The notes under the pieces were generated by a model. It made no database searches, was not told the origin of the DNA, and saw nothing but the letters and a program-made list of their open reading frames with translations. Source: an uncultured Bacteroidales bacterium (lineage in GTDB: Bacteria; Bacteroidota; Bacteroidia; Bacteroidales; UBA932). Taken from it: DNA of 44,107 nucleotides. The position numbers and the translations under genes are program-made. Location: NCBI GenBank assembly GCA_947253655.1, contig CAMYAE010000016.1, forward strand, positions 1 through 44,107. Reading direction: 5' to 3'. Shown here one piece after another: positions 16,443 through 25,076 of this stretch (positions are counted from its first letter, which is position 1; every line of letters starts with the position of its first letter).

Positions 16443-16886
16443 TCAGAATCTATATCTTACTCCCAATGATAATCCGAAATAGTCGAAATCCGAATCGATG
16501 AAAGTAAATGCCGGCCTCCAGTCAAGAGAAAGCTGAAGCGGTATATTGAAATTGTATTCAATACCGACCTGACCTGCAATGCCGAGATCGAAGCCGCTAT
16601 GATTTTCCCTATTATCATCTTTATAGCTATATGCTCCGATACGGGCTCCGGGACCTGCATAGAAATTGAAGCCGTCCTGAATAGGGAACAGAAAATCATA
16701 GATACCTGTAAGCCATGTCCCATGATAGGTCCACCCTAAATCGGCTTCAACAAAATTGTCGCCAAGCGAATGCTGGTATGAAAATTCGGCGCCATAACCG
16801 CCTCTGATACCGATTGCCCTTGGCTGGGCATTTGCGGCAAAAGCAAAACAAAATATAGCCGCAAGAATGATAATTGTCTTTTTCAT
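16443..16886 (-). CDS. Small outer-membrane beta-barrel protein
   Basis: The 147-residue protein has a clear signal peptide (MKKTIIILAAIFCFAFAANA) and then alternating hydrophobic strands with glycine/aromatic girdles (GIRGGYGAEFSYQHSL, NFYAGPGARIGAYSY, FGLSLGVRYRF). It ends in the barrel-typical terminal F. It resembles OmpX/opacity-type 8-strand barrels; its function is unknown. It begins 42 bases after rnfA with no clear promoter, so it may be the last gene of the rnf operon. Confidence 0.8.
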   Translation of the reverse strand: MKKTIIILAAIFCFAFAANAQPRAIGIRGGYGAEFSYQHSLGDNFVEADLGWTYHGTWLTGIYDFLFPIQDGFNFYAGPGARIGAYSYKDDNRENHSGFDLGIAGQVGIEYNFNIPLQLSLDWRPAFTFIDSDFDYFGLSLGVRYRF

Positions 16887-16928
16887 TGTTGTTTATGTTT
16901 TATTACACGATACAGATAATATCAAAAA

Positions 16929-17534
16929 TTATGCTATACCTGAAAATCCCATGAATGCCATTGCAAGAATTCCTACCGTAATCAATGAAATAGGAATTCC
17001 CTTGAAAGCTTTAGGGACGTTGTTCATGGCAAGATGCTCACGCAGTCCGGAGAACAGGACCATAGCAAGACCATAACCGAGAGAGGTGGCAAAAGCATAG
17101 AGGACGGACTCCCCAAGCCCCAACATGTGAGGGTCAGCACCGGCGCCGAAGGTAAACTCTTTGGTAACCACTGTTATAGCCACACCTAAAACTGCACAGT
17201 TCGTTGTGATGAGCGGCAGGAATATACCCAATGCCTGATAGAGGGACGGGCTGACTTTCTTAAGCACGATTTCCACCATTTGCACCAAGGCTGCAATCAC
17301 TAAGATAAAGGCGATTGTCTGCAAGAACTCCAGGTTGAAAGGCAGCAGAAGATATTTATTCAAAAGATAGGTAACCAAAGTTGCAAATGTAATCACAAAG
17401 CAGACTGCGGCTGACATGCCTGTAGCTGTGGACAATTTGTTGGATACGCCAAGGAAAGGACAGATTCCAAGGAACTGGGCCAAAACTATATTATTGACGA
17501 AAATCGCCGAAACAATTATCAGTAGAATTTCCAT
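16929..17534 (-). CDS. rnfA: Rnf electron transport complex subunit A
   Basis: The 201-residue integral membrane protein matches RnfA (homologous to NqrE). It has six predicted helices, the start MEILLIIVSAIFVNNIVLAQ, FLGICPFLGVSNK with the conserved cysteine, and the repeated LITTNCAVLG motif with the second key cysteine. In the complex the two cysteines ligate a membrane-embedded iron-sulfur centre between RnfA and RnfE. It is the last rnf gene, 12 bases after rnfE. Confidence 0.96.
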   Translation of the reverse strand: MEILLIIVSAIFVNNIVLAQFLGICPFLGVSNKLSTATGMSAAVCFVITFATLVTYLLNKYLLLPFNLEFLQTIAFILVIAALVQMVEIVLKKVSPSLYQALGIFLPLITTNCAVLGVAITVVTKEFTFGAGADPHMLGLGESVLYAFATSLGYGLAMVLFSGLREHLAMNNVPKAFKGIPISLITVGILAMAFMGFSGIA

Positions 17535-17546
17535 GATTTTTATATT

Positions 17547-18134
17547 TTATTTTTTAGCCAGATACTTGTTGAATAAAACCATAAGATAGCCGAGCACAAG
17601 GAAAGCGCCCGGAGCCATTATGAAAGCAATCATGCCGTCACCTGAAATGAATTTCCAGCCGAAAGCAGAGCCGCTGCCGAGAATTTCACGGACAAGACCG
17701 ATGACTGTCAAAGCCACAGTGAAGCCGACTCCTATTCCGAGACCGTCAAGAGCGGAATCAAGCACTCCATTCTTGCTTGCAAAGGCTTCGGCTCTTCCAA
17801 GCACAATACAGTTCACGACAATAAGAGGTATAAACAGGCCGAGGGTCCTGTACATGTCAGGAGTATATGCCTGCATAACAAGCTGAAGGACAGTGACAAA
17901 GGTTGCTATTACCACAATATAGACCGGAATGTGCACCTTGTCCGGGACAACAGGAGCAATCGCAGAAATAACCATATTGGACAACACAAGCACAAATAAT
18001 GTTGCAAGTCCCATACTCATGCCGTTGATTGCTGAGGTGGTTGTCGCCAATGTAGGACACATGCCAAGCAAAAGCACAAAAGTAGGATTGCTCTTGACGA
18101 GTCCGTTAAATATAAGATCCAATCTTTTACTCAT
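17547..18134 (-). CDS. rnfE: Rnf electron transport complex subunit E
   Basis: The 195-residue protein is RnfE (homologous to NqrD), with six helices, LLGMCPTLATTTSA and the matching IVVNCIVLGRAEAFA segment carrying the conserved cysteines. The start at 18134 (MSKRLDLIFNG) matches family members and overlaps the rnfG stop by 8 bases. The longer frame reaching 18227 runs through rnfG and is not used. Confidence 0.96.
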   Translation of the reverse strand: MSKRLDLIFNGLVKSNPTFVLLLGMCPTLATTTSAINGMSMGLATLFVLVLSNMVISAIAPVVPDKVHIPVYIVVIATFVTVLQLVMQAYTPDMYRTLGLFIPLIVVNCIVLGRAEAFASKNGVLDSALDGLGIGVGFTVALTVIGLVREILGSGSAFGWKFISGDGMIAFIMAPGAFLVLGYLMVLFNKYLAKK

Positions 18135-18750
18135 TGTCTGTTCCTCCTTCTTGATTTTCTTCAGCGGCTTTGGAAACAAGGCCTCTGACGGCCTCAACCG
18201 CATTCTTGACCGCCAATGTGTAGGCACGTGATGTTATTGTCGAGGCGGTTATGGCGTCAATGTCACCATTATCTTTTTTGACTTTCAATATCTTGCCGTC
18301 TTTCGCCCCGTCTGCGGACTCCGGCTTAAGATTCCGCCACTGCGAGATGAACTTTTCATCGGTCTCGCATTTAGCTCCCAACCCCGGTGTCTCGCTGTGA
18401 GAGTAGACAGAGGTGTTGTAGACCGTGCCGTCAGCCAGCACTCCGACAATCAAGGTAAGTACACCTGAGAAGCCTACGGTTGAAGATTTTACGGCATACG
18501 CGATGCTCTTGCCGTCTTTCGTGCATAGATAATACTCTGACGGCTTGCCGCCTACTTCAAAAGGAACGGCATCGGAGATCTCCCCGCCCTCCGGCAGGAC
18601 TTTGCCGATAGAGGCCTTAAGAATTTGTGCGTTCGTCACTTCTATTGGAGCAGCTGTAACAGCATAAACGCCTCCAAGCACGGCAGCGCACACAAAGCAG
18701 GTCAGAGATAGGCATAAAGCCATATTCTTAAAATTCGATTTTGCTGCCAT
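18127..18750 (-). CDS. rnfG: Rnf electron transport complex subunit G (flavoprotein)
   Basis: This 207-residue protein has one N-terminal membrane helix (about 11-33) and a periplasmic FMN-binding domain with SETPGLGAK (119-127). The covalent FMN site is DAITAST (165-171), where Thr171 would be flavinylated by an ApbE-type transferase. The usual GA before the threonine is AS here, a mild variation. The ATG at 18750 lies 2 bases after the rnfD stop and gives a normal start; an upstream in-frame ATG lies inside rnfD. Confidence 0.95.
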   Translation of the reverse strand: MAAKSNFKNMALCLSLTCFVCAAVLGGVYAVTAAPIEVTNAQILKASIGKVLPEGGEISDAVPFEVGGKPSEYYLCTKDGKSIAYAVKSSTVGFSGVLTLIVGVLADGTVYNTSVYSHSETPGLGAKCETDEKFISQWRNLKPESADGAKDGKILKVKKDNGDIDAITASTITSRAYTLAVKNAVEAVRGLVSKAAEENQEGGTDNE

Positions 18751-18752
18751 AA

Positions 18753-19739
18753 TCACGCCCTCCCGTATTTTTTCTGATGAAACCACATATTCAGCAAAGG
18801 TACAGTCGAGTTCATTATCAGAATAGCGAAAGACATACCTTCAGGATATGAGCCGAAATACCTTATCATCATTGTAATGAACCCTATACCAATACCAAAA
18901 ACAATTCCGCCCTTGACACTCATCGGAGAAGTGACATAATCGGTGGCCATGAAGCAGGACCCGAGAATCATACCACCGGTCAGCAAATTGAATATCGGAT
19001 CTGTGAAGCGGTCAGGAGATGCAAGCCAAAATATCAGCGACACAAGAGCTACAGTTGCCCAGATTGAAAGGGTGATATGCGGACGAATGACCCTGCGGAC
19101 AAGAAGATAGACAAAGCCTAAGAGTAAGGCTATTGCAGAAATCTCTCCGACAGAGCCGCCTATGCTCGCAAAAAGCATACGGCCGTAATCATAGCCATAT
19201 TCAGCCATTACATCTTGAATGCCGGCACCTTGCAGCAGCCCTTCCTTGACAGCTCCGAGAGGAGTTGCACCAGTTACGGCATCAGCACCGAAAAGTCCGG
19301 CAGGAGCCTGCCAGGTCGTCATATATGTAGGATATGAGACCAAAAGGAAGACACGGCCGGCCAATGCCGGATTGAACACGTTCTGGCCGAGACCGCCGAA
19401 AGTCATCTTGGCAACTCCTATCGCCACCAAAGCTCCTATGAAGACAACCCACCAAGGCGTTGTGTAAGGCAGGTTTAGAGCTAAAAGGACACCTGTCACT
19501 GCGGCGGACCAATCGCCTATCGTGCCAGGCTGACGGAGCAGGTATTTAGCGATAAAAGCCTCTATCAGCAGGCAGGAAGCGACGCTCACTCCAAGCACAA
19601 GCAACTCCTGCCACCCATAGAAAATAACTGATACGAGCACCGCCGGCATAAGGGCTATAACCACATCACGCATCAATATCTTTGTGGATATAGGAGCATG
19701 AATATGCGGTGACGGTGAAACCAATAGTCTGTTATTCAT
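18753..19739 (-). CDS. rnfD: Rnf electron transport complex subunit D (flavoprotein)
   Basis: The 328-residue multi-span membrane protein matches RnfD (homologous to NqrB). Visible signatures are SPSPHIHAPIST at the start, NPALAGRVFLL near residue 123, and DAVTGATPL (153-161), in which Thr159 is the covalent FMN attachment site. The late ATDYVTSPMSVKG segment is also typical. It moves electrons toward RnfC and couples this to ion transport. It is followed at 2 bases by rnfG. Confidence 0.97.
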   Translation of the reverse strand: MNNRLLVSPSPHIHAPISTKILMRDVVIALMPAVLVSVIFYGWQELLVLGVSVASCLLIEAFIAKYLLRQPGTIGDWSAAVTGVLLALNLPYTTPWWVVFIGALVAIGVAKMTFGGLGQNVFNPALAGRVFLLVSYPTYMTTWQAPAGLFGADAVTGATPLGAVKEGLLQGAGIQDVMAEYGYDYGRMLFASIGGSVGEISAIALLLGFVYLLVRRVIRPHITLSIWATVALVSLIFWLASPDRFTDPIFNLLTGGMILGSCFMATDYVTSPMSVKGGIVFGIGIGFITMMIRYFGSYPEGMSFAILIMNSTVPLLNMWFHQKKYGRA

Positions 19740-19760
19740 ATTATATCTTTTAACTTTTCT

Positions 19761-21134
19761 TTATTTCTTTATTGCCGCTTCGGCAGCCTTTCTGGCTCTT
19801 ATTATTCCGAGCACCTCATTCTTTGCAATCCTGATAACATCCAGCAAAGGGATATATGCAGGACAGCTGTACAGGCAGCAGCCACACTCAATGCAATCCT
19901 GAACGGCATTAGCCTCAAGTTTCTCCTTCATTCCATGCCTTGCCAACTTGTTGAGAAGGAAAGGCTCAAGTCCCATAGGACAGGCCTCGGAGCATTTCCC
20001 GCACCTTATACAATTAGATTCCGGCTTGCGTGCAGTCTGCTCTTCGGTAAGGAAGAGCAGGGCCGATGTCCCTTTCAACGTGGCGGCATCCGGATTTGCT
20101 ATAGCTCTTCCCATCATCGGGCCGCCGCTGATTACCTTGACCGCCTTTTCCGGGAAGCCTCCGAGATAATCTATTATATAACTTATAGGCGTACCTACCC
20201 TTACCAGCAGGTTAGACTGCTTAGGGAAGCACTCACCGGTTATTGTTATCGAGTTGTCTATCAGGGGTTTGTTTTTCTGAACGGCCTCATATACGGCCAA
20301 TGCCGTAGCAACATTCTGGACGACGGCCCCTACATCTATAGGCAGACCTCCGGATTTTACCTGACGGCGCATTACAGCGTCAATCAACTGTTTTTCTCCG
20401 CCCTCCGGATATTTTTTCATAAGGCTCATCACGCTTATTCCCTCATAGCCAGGAGTTTCAGACTTCAGTCTGCCAACGATTTCTTCTATATGCCTTATTG
20501 CGTCAGGCTTGTTATCCTCTATTCCTATTACAGCCTTGTCCACACCCAAAGCTCGCTTTAGAATAGCCGTCCCTACTACCACCTGCTCACCTTTTTCGAG
20601 AAGTGTCCGGTAGTCCGATGTTAGATAAGGCTCACATTCGCAGCCGTTTATAATCAGGGTCTCGCATTTCTTACCCGGAGGGGGCGTGAGTTTTACGTGA
20701 GTAGGGAAAGTGGCACCTCCGAGACCGACCACTCCTCCTGACTTGATTTTTTCTATTATAGCCTTGGCGTCATCAGGGATTTCAGCGACTAAAGCCTCGG
20801 ATCTGTCTATGGTCTCCGCCCAATCGTCTCCCTCAACTGCAATCTCAATGCAATTCTGATTGTTGCCTGCCAAATCCTTTCTCGGCCCTATTGACTTTAC
20901 CGTTCCGGACACGGATGAATGTATATACGCGGAGACAAAGCCTCCCGGCTCGGCAACAGGCTGTCCGACCTTGACCTTATCGCCGACAGCCACAATCGGC
21001 TTGGCCGGAGCTCCGATATGCTGCGACAGGGAAATAAACGCCACAGGAGCTATCGGGAGCACCTCTATTCTGCAATCTTTAGAAATTTTGTTGTCGGCGG
21101 GATGCACACCGCCCATCGAAAAAGTCCTCTTCAT
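19761..21134 (-). CDS. rnfC: Rnf electron transport complex subunit C
   Basis: The 457-residue cytoplasmic subunit carries the NADH/FMN-binding region (GLGGATFPTHVKL near 138-150, INGCECEPYLTSDYR) and two 4Fe-4S clusters near the C-terminus (CIRCGKCSEACP and CIECGCCLYSCP). It exchanges electrons with NAD(H). The N-terminal barrel-sandwich segment (HIGAPAKPIVAVGDKVKVGQ) is normal for the family. It starts one base after the rnfB stop. Confidence 0.97.
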   Translation of the reverse strand: MKRTFSMGGVHPADNKISKDCRIEVLPIAPVAFISLSQHIGAPAKPIVAVGDKVKVGQPVAEPGGFVSAYIHSSVSGTVKSIGPRKDLAGNNQNCIEIAVEGDDWAETIDRSEALVAEIPDDAKAIIEKIKSGGVVGLGGATFPTHVKLTPPPGKKCETLIINGCECEPYLTSDYRTLLEKGEQVVVGTAILKRALGVDKAVIGIEDNKPDAIRHIEEIVGRLKSETPGYEGISVMSLMKKYPEGGEKQLIDAVMRRQVKSGGLPIDVGAVVQNVATALAVYEAVQKNKPLIDNSITITGECFPKQSNLLVRVGTPISYIIDYLGGFPEKAVKVISGGPMMGRAIANPDAATLKGTSALLFLTEEQTARKPESNCIRCGKCSEACPMGLEPFLLNKLARHGMKEKLEANAVQDCIECGCCLYSCPAYIPLLDVIRIAKNEVLGIIRARKAAEAAIKK

Positions 21135-21135
21135 A

Positions 21136-22257
21136 CTATGCCTCCTTGTTTTCTCCTGCCTTTGCCTTCATCTCAGCCGCAACCCGTTTTTCGGTCCCGG
21201 CGTCCGCTGCAACCGGCTTTGTATTCTCTGCCGCAACCCGTTTTTCGGCCTCGGCTTTCGCTGCAACCGGCTTTGCATTCTCAGCCGCAACCCGTTTTTC
21301 GGTCCCGGCGTCCGCTGCAACCGGCTTTGCATTCTCAGTCACCGCAGCTTTCGCTGCTGCGGCCTTCGCTGCGGCTTCTTCCTTTGCCTTTTTGTTCCTT
21401 TCAGCAATCCTGGCCTTTACAGCCGCCTTATCCAACGGCTTAGGGAAATTAACCCCGTGAATTGCCTCAGTAGGACAAACCGCCTCGCAATCACGGCAAA
21501 GCTTGCATTTATTGTAATCAATATATGCCAGATTGTTATCTAAGACTATAGCATCATGGGTGCAGGCCCTGACACACAGTCCACAGCCAATACAGGCAAC
21601 GGAGCAAGCTTTTTTGGCGACAGGCCCCTTTTCCTTGTTAACGCAGGAAACAAACATCCTCATTCCGCGAGGCCCTTTGTTCCGAAGCTCTATGATGAAC
21701 TTAGGACAGGCTTTTACGCAGGCTCCGCAAGCGGTACACTTGTCCTGGTCCACTACAGGCAAGCCGGTCTCCGGATCCATTGCCAAGGCATCGAACTGGC
21801 AAGCGGCCACACAATCTCCACAGCCGAGACAGCCGTAAGCACAACCGGTGTCACCTGCATAAAGGGCGGCCTTTATCTTGCAGGTCTGATAACCGCCGTA
21901 TTCATTTGTCTTAGGACGGAATTCACATGCTCCGTTACAACGGACTACGGCCACCATAGGTGCTTTTGCCTTAATCTCATAGCCGAGTATGCCGGCAACC
22001 TTTTTCATTACATCGTTTCCTCCGACAGGGCAATAATGGTTGTCAAGATTAGGAGCCTTGACAGCCGAATCGGCAAATGCCCGACAGCCGGCAAAACCGC
22101 AGCCTCCGCAGTTTGCGCCCGGCAAAACGTGCTCGACCTCATCTATCCTGGGATCTTCCTCTACCTTGAAACGCTCTGCCACAAAATACAGGATAACCGC
22201 AAGCACAAGACCGAGTGCCGCAATAATTGTAATTGTCCAGATAACAGTTGTAGTCAT
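21136..22257 (-). CDS. rnfB: Rnf electron transport complex subunit B with repetitive Ala/Lys-rich tail
   Basis: RnfB accepts electrons from ferredoxin. The 373-residue protein has a membrane helix (about 5-26), the proximal cluster motif (LPGANCGGCGFAGC, then CPVGG), and several ferredoxin-type clusters (CLGCGDCVAACQ, CTACGACVKACP, CIGCGLCVRACT, CKLCRDCEAVCP). Residues 276-373 form an extra low-complexity tail rich in Ala, Lys and Glu. It includes three 18-residue repeats of the form ENxKPVAAxAxxEKRVAA. RnfB proteins vary in their C-terminal length, so the tail is an elaboration, not damage. The first gene of the rnf set proper, it follows the RseC-like gene by 16 bases. Confidence 0.96.
   Translation of the reverse strand: MTTTVIWTITIIAALGLVLAVILYFVAERFKVEEDPRIDEVEHVLPGANCGGCGFAGCRAFADSAVKAPNLDNHYCPVGGNDVMKKVAGILGYEIKAKAPMVAVVRCNGACEFRPKTNEYGGYQTCKIKAALYAGDTGCAYGCLGCGDCVAACQFDALAMDPETGLPVVDQDKCTACGACVKACPKFIIELRNKGPRGMRMFVSCVNKEKGPVAKKACSVACIGCGLCVRACTHDAIVLDNNLAYIDYNKCKLCRDCEAVCPTEAIHGVNFPKPLDKAAVKARIAERNKKAKEEAAAKAAAAKAAVTENAKPVAADAGTEKRVAAENAKPVAAKAEAEKRVAAENTKPVAADAGTEKRVAAEMKAKAGENKEA
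21175..21336. repeat. Three 54-bp tandem repeats inside rnfB
   Basis: Copies at 21175-21228, 21229-21282 and 21283-21336 differ at only a few bases. The first and third are nearly identical; the middle copy carries most changes. The unit is 18 codons, so copy number can change without breaking the reading frame. Confidence 0.9.
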
Positions 22258-22273
22258 ATATATCTTTATTGTT

Positions 22274-22690
22274 TTATTTTCTTAATTCAAAAACATATTC
22301 TTTCGACAACTTATCCTTGAAGAAAAACAATATGCCGTAATAAAGCCCGACTCCGCATATCCCCGCCAAACCGACAAGCAGCTCGCTGATGCCTGTATAT
22401 GACAAGGCCACCACTGCCGGGATCAATACAGCCAATGGGAGTACGTACGCAAGCACTACGGCCTTAACACCCATGGAGGGTTTCAAAACAACCTCTACCC
22501 GGTCTCCGACACTTAAATTGCCATATGCCGAAGCCGGCAACGAGATTTCCTTCTTTTTCGCTTCTGCAGCAGAACACAGACCGGCCGCACTACAAGCACC
22601 GCAGGCGGATTCGGAAACTATCTCCACTGAAATCTTTTCCGGAGTAATCTCTTTTACCACTCCAAAATGAGATATCTCTTTTCCCGGCAT
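22274..22690 (-). CDS. RseC/MucC-like (SoxR reducing system) membrane protein
   Basis: The 138-residue protein has an N-terminal domain with a cysteine cluster (CGACSAAGLC), a GDRVEVVLKPSMG segment, then two hydrophobic helices (about 76-97 and 104-124). This matches the RseC/MucC family, which in enterobacteria is linked to the Rsx/Rnf complex and SoxR reduction. Its position just before rnfB is the usual one. It starts 3 bases after the stop of the DUF3108 gene. A role in assembling or regulating Rnf is likely but inferred. Confidence 0.85.
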   Translation of the reverse strand: MPGKEISHFGVVKEITPEKISVEIVSESACGACSAAGLCSAAEAKKKEISLPASAYGNLSVGDRVEVVLKPSMGVKAVVLAYVLPLAVLIPAVVALSYTGISELLVGLAGICGVGLYYGILFFFKDKLSKEYVFELRK

Positions 22691-22693
22691 ATC

Positions 22694-23560
22694 CTATCTC
22701 TTGACAAAAGAATCAAACGGATGTTTAAGCCCTTCGTAACTTTTCAGATAGCCGGAAACCTCACCTATCTTTATAGGAGCACTAAAAAGGACAGGTATCC
22801 TGTTATTATCATCGGTAAACCACATATACATATCCTCTTTGCCGTCGAAAATCTCTCCTGCAACCAACGTTGCGGCGAATTTCAAAGTGTTCACATTGCC
22901 CAGACGCCTTATATATTTGGACTCTTTTCCTTTATAGATAAGATAAATCGTGAAGACGTCATCGTCTATGGCAAAGACCAATGGATACCTGCCGCCCTCC
23001 TTAAGCTTGGAAAAGTCCAGATTTCTTGCAAGGAAGAATATGGAAGGGACGTCGTAAGTATTTAGCGATATAGGTATTTCTATTTCCTGCTTTTGCTTGT
23101 TCTTTGACTCAATCGTCGCCTTTATATGAGGACGGGCGGGATCCCACATATAATTATAGCTGTTATAGACATAATATCCGCCCTCTTTGGTGTCACGTGT
23201 GAATTTTACCGGCCTCAGCCCCTCGACTGTGAACCATGACGTAAAATCTTCCCTTACCCTGAAAAACGTATCATAGAATTTTGCGGTACGGCCATATATT
23301 CTGGCCTTAAAAACTTTCTGTCCGTCAAGAGTAACCGTATCCAATGAAATATAGCCTCTGGCCACATCGGAATTTATCATTCCCCATTTGTAATGGACAA
23401 CGTAACCAAGCCTCTCCCCGCTCTGGAATGCGAGTTTCCTTTCCGCCAAAGATCGGAGCGGCAACATTTCGGTTTCATCACCGGCAAAAGCACATAGACT
23501 GCCGCCTCCCAGCAGAAAGCAAGCAATAAACATAAATAGAATATGTTTCACCCTATTCAC
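22694..23560 (-). CDS. DUF3108 family secreted protein
   Basis: The 288-residue protein has a signal peptide (about 1-26, ending CAFAG) and the beta-rich body of DUF3108 proteins: FQSGERLGYVVHYKWG near the start, DTFFRVREDFTSWF, and a late VNTLKFAATLVAGEIFDGKEDMYMWFTDD-type region (GEIFDGKEDM). Such proteins are predicted periplasmic or outer-membrane associated, with no defined activity. Its start overlaps the dnaB stop (ATGA, 23557-23560), so it is coupled to dnaB expression. Confidence 0.8.
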   Translation of the reverse strand: MNRVKHILFMFIACFLLGGGSLCAFAGDETEMLPLRSLAERKLAFQSGERLGYVVHYKWGMINSDVARGYISLDTVTLDGQKVFKARIYGRTAKFYDTFFRVREDFTSWFTVEGLRPVKFTRDTKEGGYYVYNSYNYMWDPARPHIKATIESKNKQKQEIEIPISLNTYDVPSIFFLARNLDFSKLKEGGRYPLVFAIDDDVFTIYLIYKGKESKYIRRLGNVNTLKFAATLVAGEIFDGKEDMYMWFTDDNNRIPVLFSAPIKIGEVSGYLKSYEGLKHPFDSFVKR

Positions 23561-25065
23561 TGAAAATCCGTATTTACAAATTCAGCACCTCCGGGATACC
23601 TATCCGGACCGGAAGCTGAAAAATCATCATAATTCATGGCTGAATCTATCTCGGAGGCCTCACTTATGAGATTATCGTCCATCTCCACAAACCTTACCTT
23701 TTCGCTCTTGAATCTCATAGGAATATCGGCAATTTCACCGTTTCTATGCTTTGCTATGATAATCTGAGTCAGCTCTTTGCCCTCCGGCGACTCCGACAGC
23801 CCCAAATAATCCGGCCGGTGGATAAAAATCACCATATCCGCATCCTGCTCGATTGAGCCGGACTCTCGCAGGTCGCTCAACTGCGGCCTGCCGTTACTCT
23901 TTTCGCGCTGGACGGCATTTCTCGAAAGCTGAGACAGTGCTATAATAGGCACATCAAGTTCTTTTGCTGTAGCCTTAAGCGTCCTTGAGATTGCCGCCAC
24001 CTCCTGCTCTCGCATTCCCCTAAGCTCTGCCGGTCCTTGCATAAGCTGCAGATAGTCCACTATTATAAGCCTGACCCCATTATTCTTGACAAGCCTTTTG
24101 GCCTTTGTCCTGAATTCGGTCACAGGCAGGCTCGGCGTATCGTCCACATAGAAAGGGGCACGCGAAAGGGCCTTCAGTTTATAGTTCAACTGGTCCCATT
24201 CATAGTCTTCCAATTTGACCCCTCCTTTAATCTTGTCAGCGCTAAGTGAGGTTTCGGAAGTCATAAGCCGCTTAGCAAGCTGAATGGCAGGCATTTCCAA
24301 TGAGAACACTGCCACAGGCATATTGAAATCCACAGCAGCGTTCCTTGCAATATTCAAGGCAAAAGCCGTTTTTCCCACAGACGGCCTCGCCGCAAGGATA
24401 ATAAGATCGGAATTCTGCCAGCCCATCGTAATCTTGTCGATAGACGGATAACCGGAAGGGACACCGCTGTATCCGGTCTGGTCCTGCATCTTTTCAATAT
24501 CGTCAATGGCCATTCTGATGACAGAGCCTATCTCCTGCACCTCTTTCTTGACATTGTTCTGTATGGCGGCAAATATCTTTGTCTGGGCGGAGTCTATAAG
24601 GTCGTCGACATTGACGGAATCGTCGTATGAATTTTTCAGTATATCGAAAGATGCGGTTATCAGATCCCTCTGAATGCACTTTTGCTTGAGAACCTTGATA
24701 TAATAATCCACATGGGCAGCGGCTCCGATTTTCTGGGAAAGATTCGCAAGAGCCACCGTGCCGCCTATGGCTTCAAGATTACCCGTTTCCTTGAGCTTCT
24801 GCGAGACCGGCAGGATGTCGAGTGGCACATGCTCGTTTACGAGACTGACCATGGCCTCAAAAATCATCCTGTGCCTCGGGTCATAGAAACAACCGGGAGT
24901 CAGCTCTTCCATGGCCTCGTCTACACAGTTCGGCTCAATCAACATAGCGCCGAGCACAGCCTCCTCAAAATCAAGGGCTTGAGGCGGTTTATTACCCATC
25001 TCAAGTCCTATGGCATCCAAATTTGCTTGCTGCTGTTTCTTTTGTCTTGGCTTGCGGTCCGGCAT
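23557..25065 (-). CDS. dnaB: Replicative DNA helicase DnaB
   Basis: The 502-residue protein has the DnaB N-terminal helical domain (about 28-135; PQALDFEEAVLGAMLIE) and the RecA-type helicase domain with Walker A ARPSVGKTAF (GKT 231-233), Walker B LIIVDYLQLM and the late KHRNGEIADIPMRF motif. It unwinds DNA at the replication fork as a hexamer. The C-terminus extends past the helicase core with an acidic tail. It is 11 bases downstream of the zinc-ribbon gene and overlaps the DUF3108 gene by 4 bases. Confidence 0.97.
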   Translation of the reverse strand: MPDRKPRQKKQQQANLDAIGLEMGNKPPQALDFEEAVLGAMLIEPNCVDEAMEELTPGCFYDPRHRMIFEAMVSLVNEHVPLDILPVSQKLKETGNLEAIGGTVALANLSQKIGAAAHVDYYIKVLKQKCIQRDLITASFDILKNSYDDSVNVDDLIDSAQTKIFAAIQNNVKKEVQEIGSVIRMAIDDIEKMQDQTGYSGVPSGYPSIDKITMGWQNSDLIILAARPSVGKTAFALNIARNAAVDFNMPVAVFSLEMPAIQLAKRLMTSETSLSADKIKGGVKLEDYEWDQLNYKLKALSRAPFYVDDTPSLPVTEFRTKAKRLVKNNGVRLIIVDYLQLMQGPAELRGMREQEVAAISRTLKATAKELDVPIIALSQLSRNAVQREKSNGRPQLSDLRESGSIEQDADMVIFIHRPDYLGLSESPEGKELTQIIIAKHRNGEIADIPMRFKSEKVRFVEMDDNLISEASEIDSAMNYDDFSASGPDRYPGGAEFVNTDFQ

Positions 25066-25076
25066 TCTTATATGGC

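Noticed and set aside
16158..16469. 103-residue plus-strand frame between the receptor and barrel genes
   Set aside because: It runs through the interspersed repeats and the terminator palindrome, and overlaps the end of the barrel gene; no protein-like pattern.
21175..21336. Tandem 54-bp repeats that could suggest a CRISPR-like array
   Set aside because: Repeats are contiguous with no spacers, number only three, and are in frame within rnfB.
20860..21543. Long plus-strand open frame rich in Arg, Cys and Phe opposite rnfC/rnfB
   Set aside because: It is the antisense shadow of the repetitive RnfB tail and of rnfC; composition is typical of an artefact.
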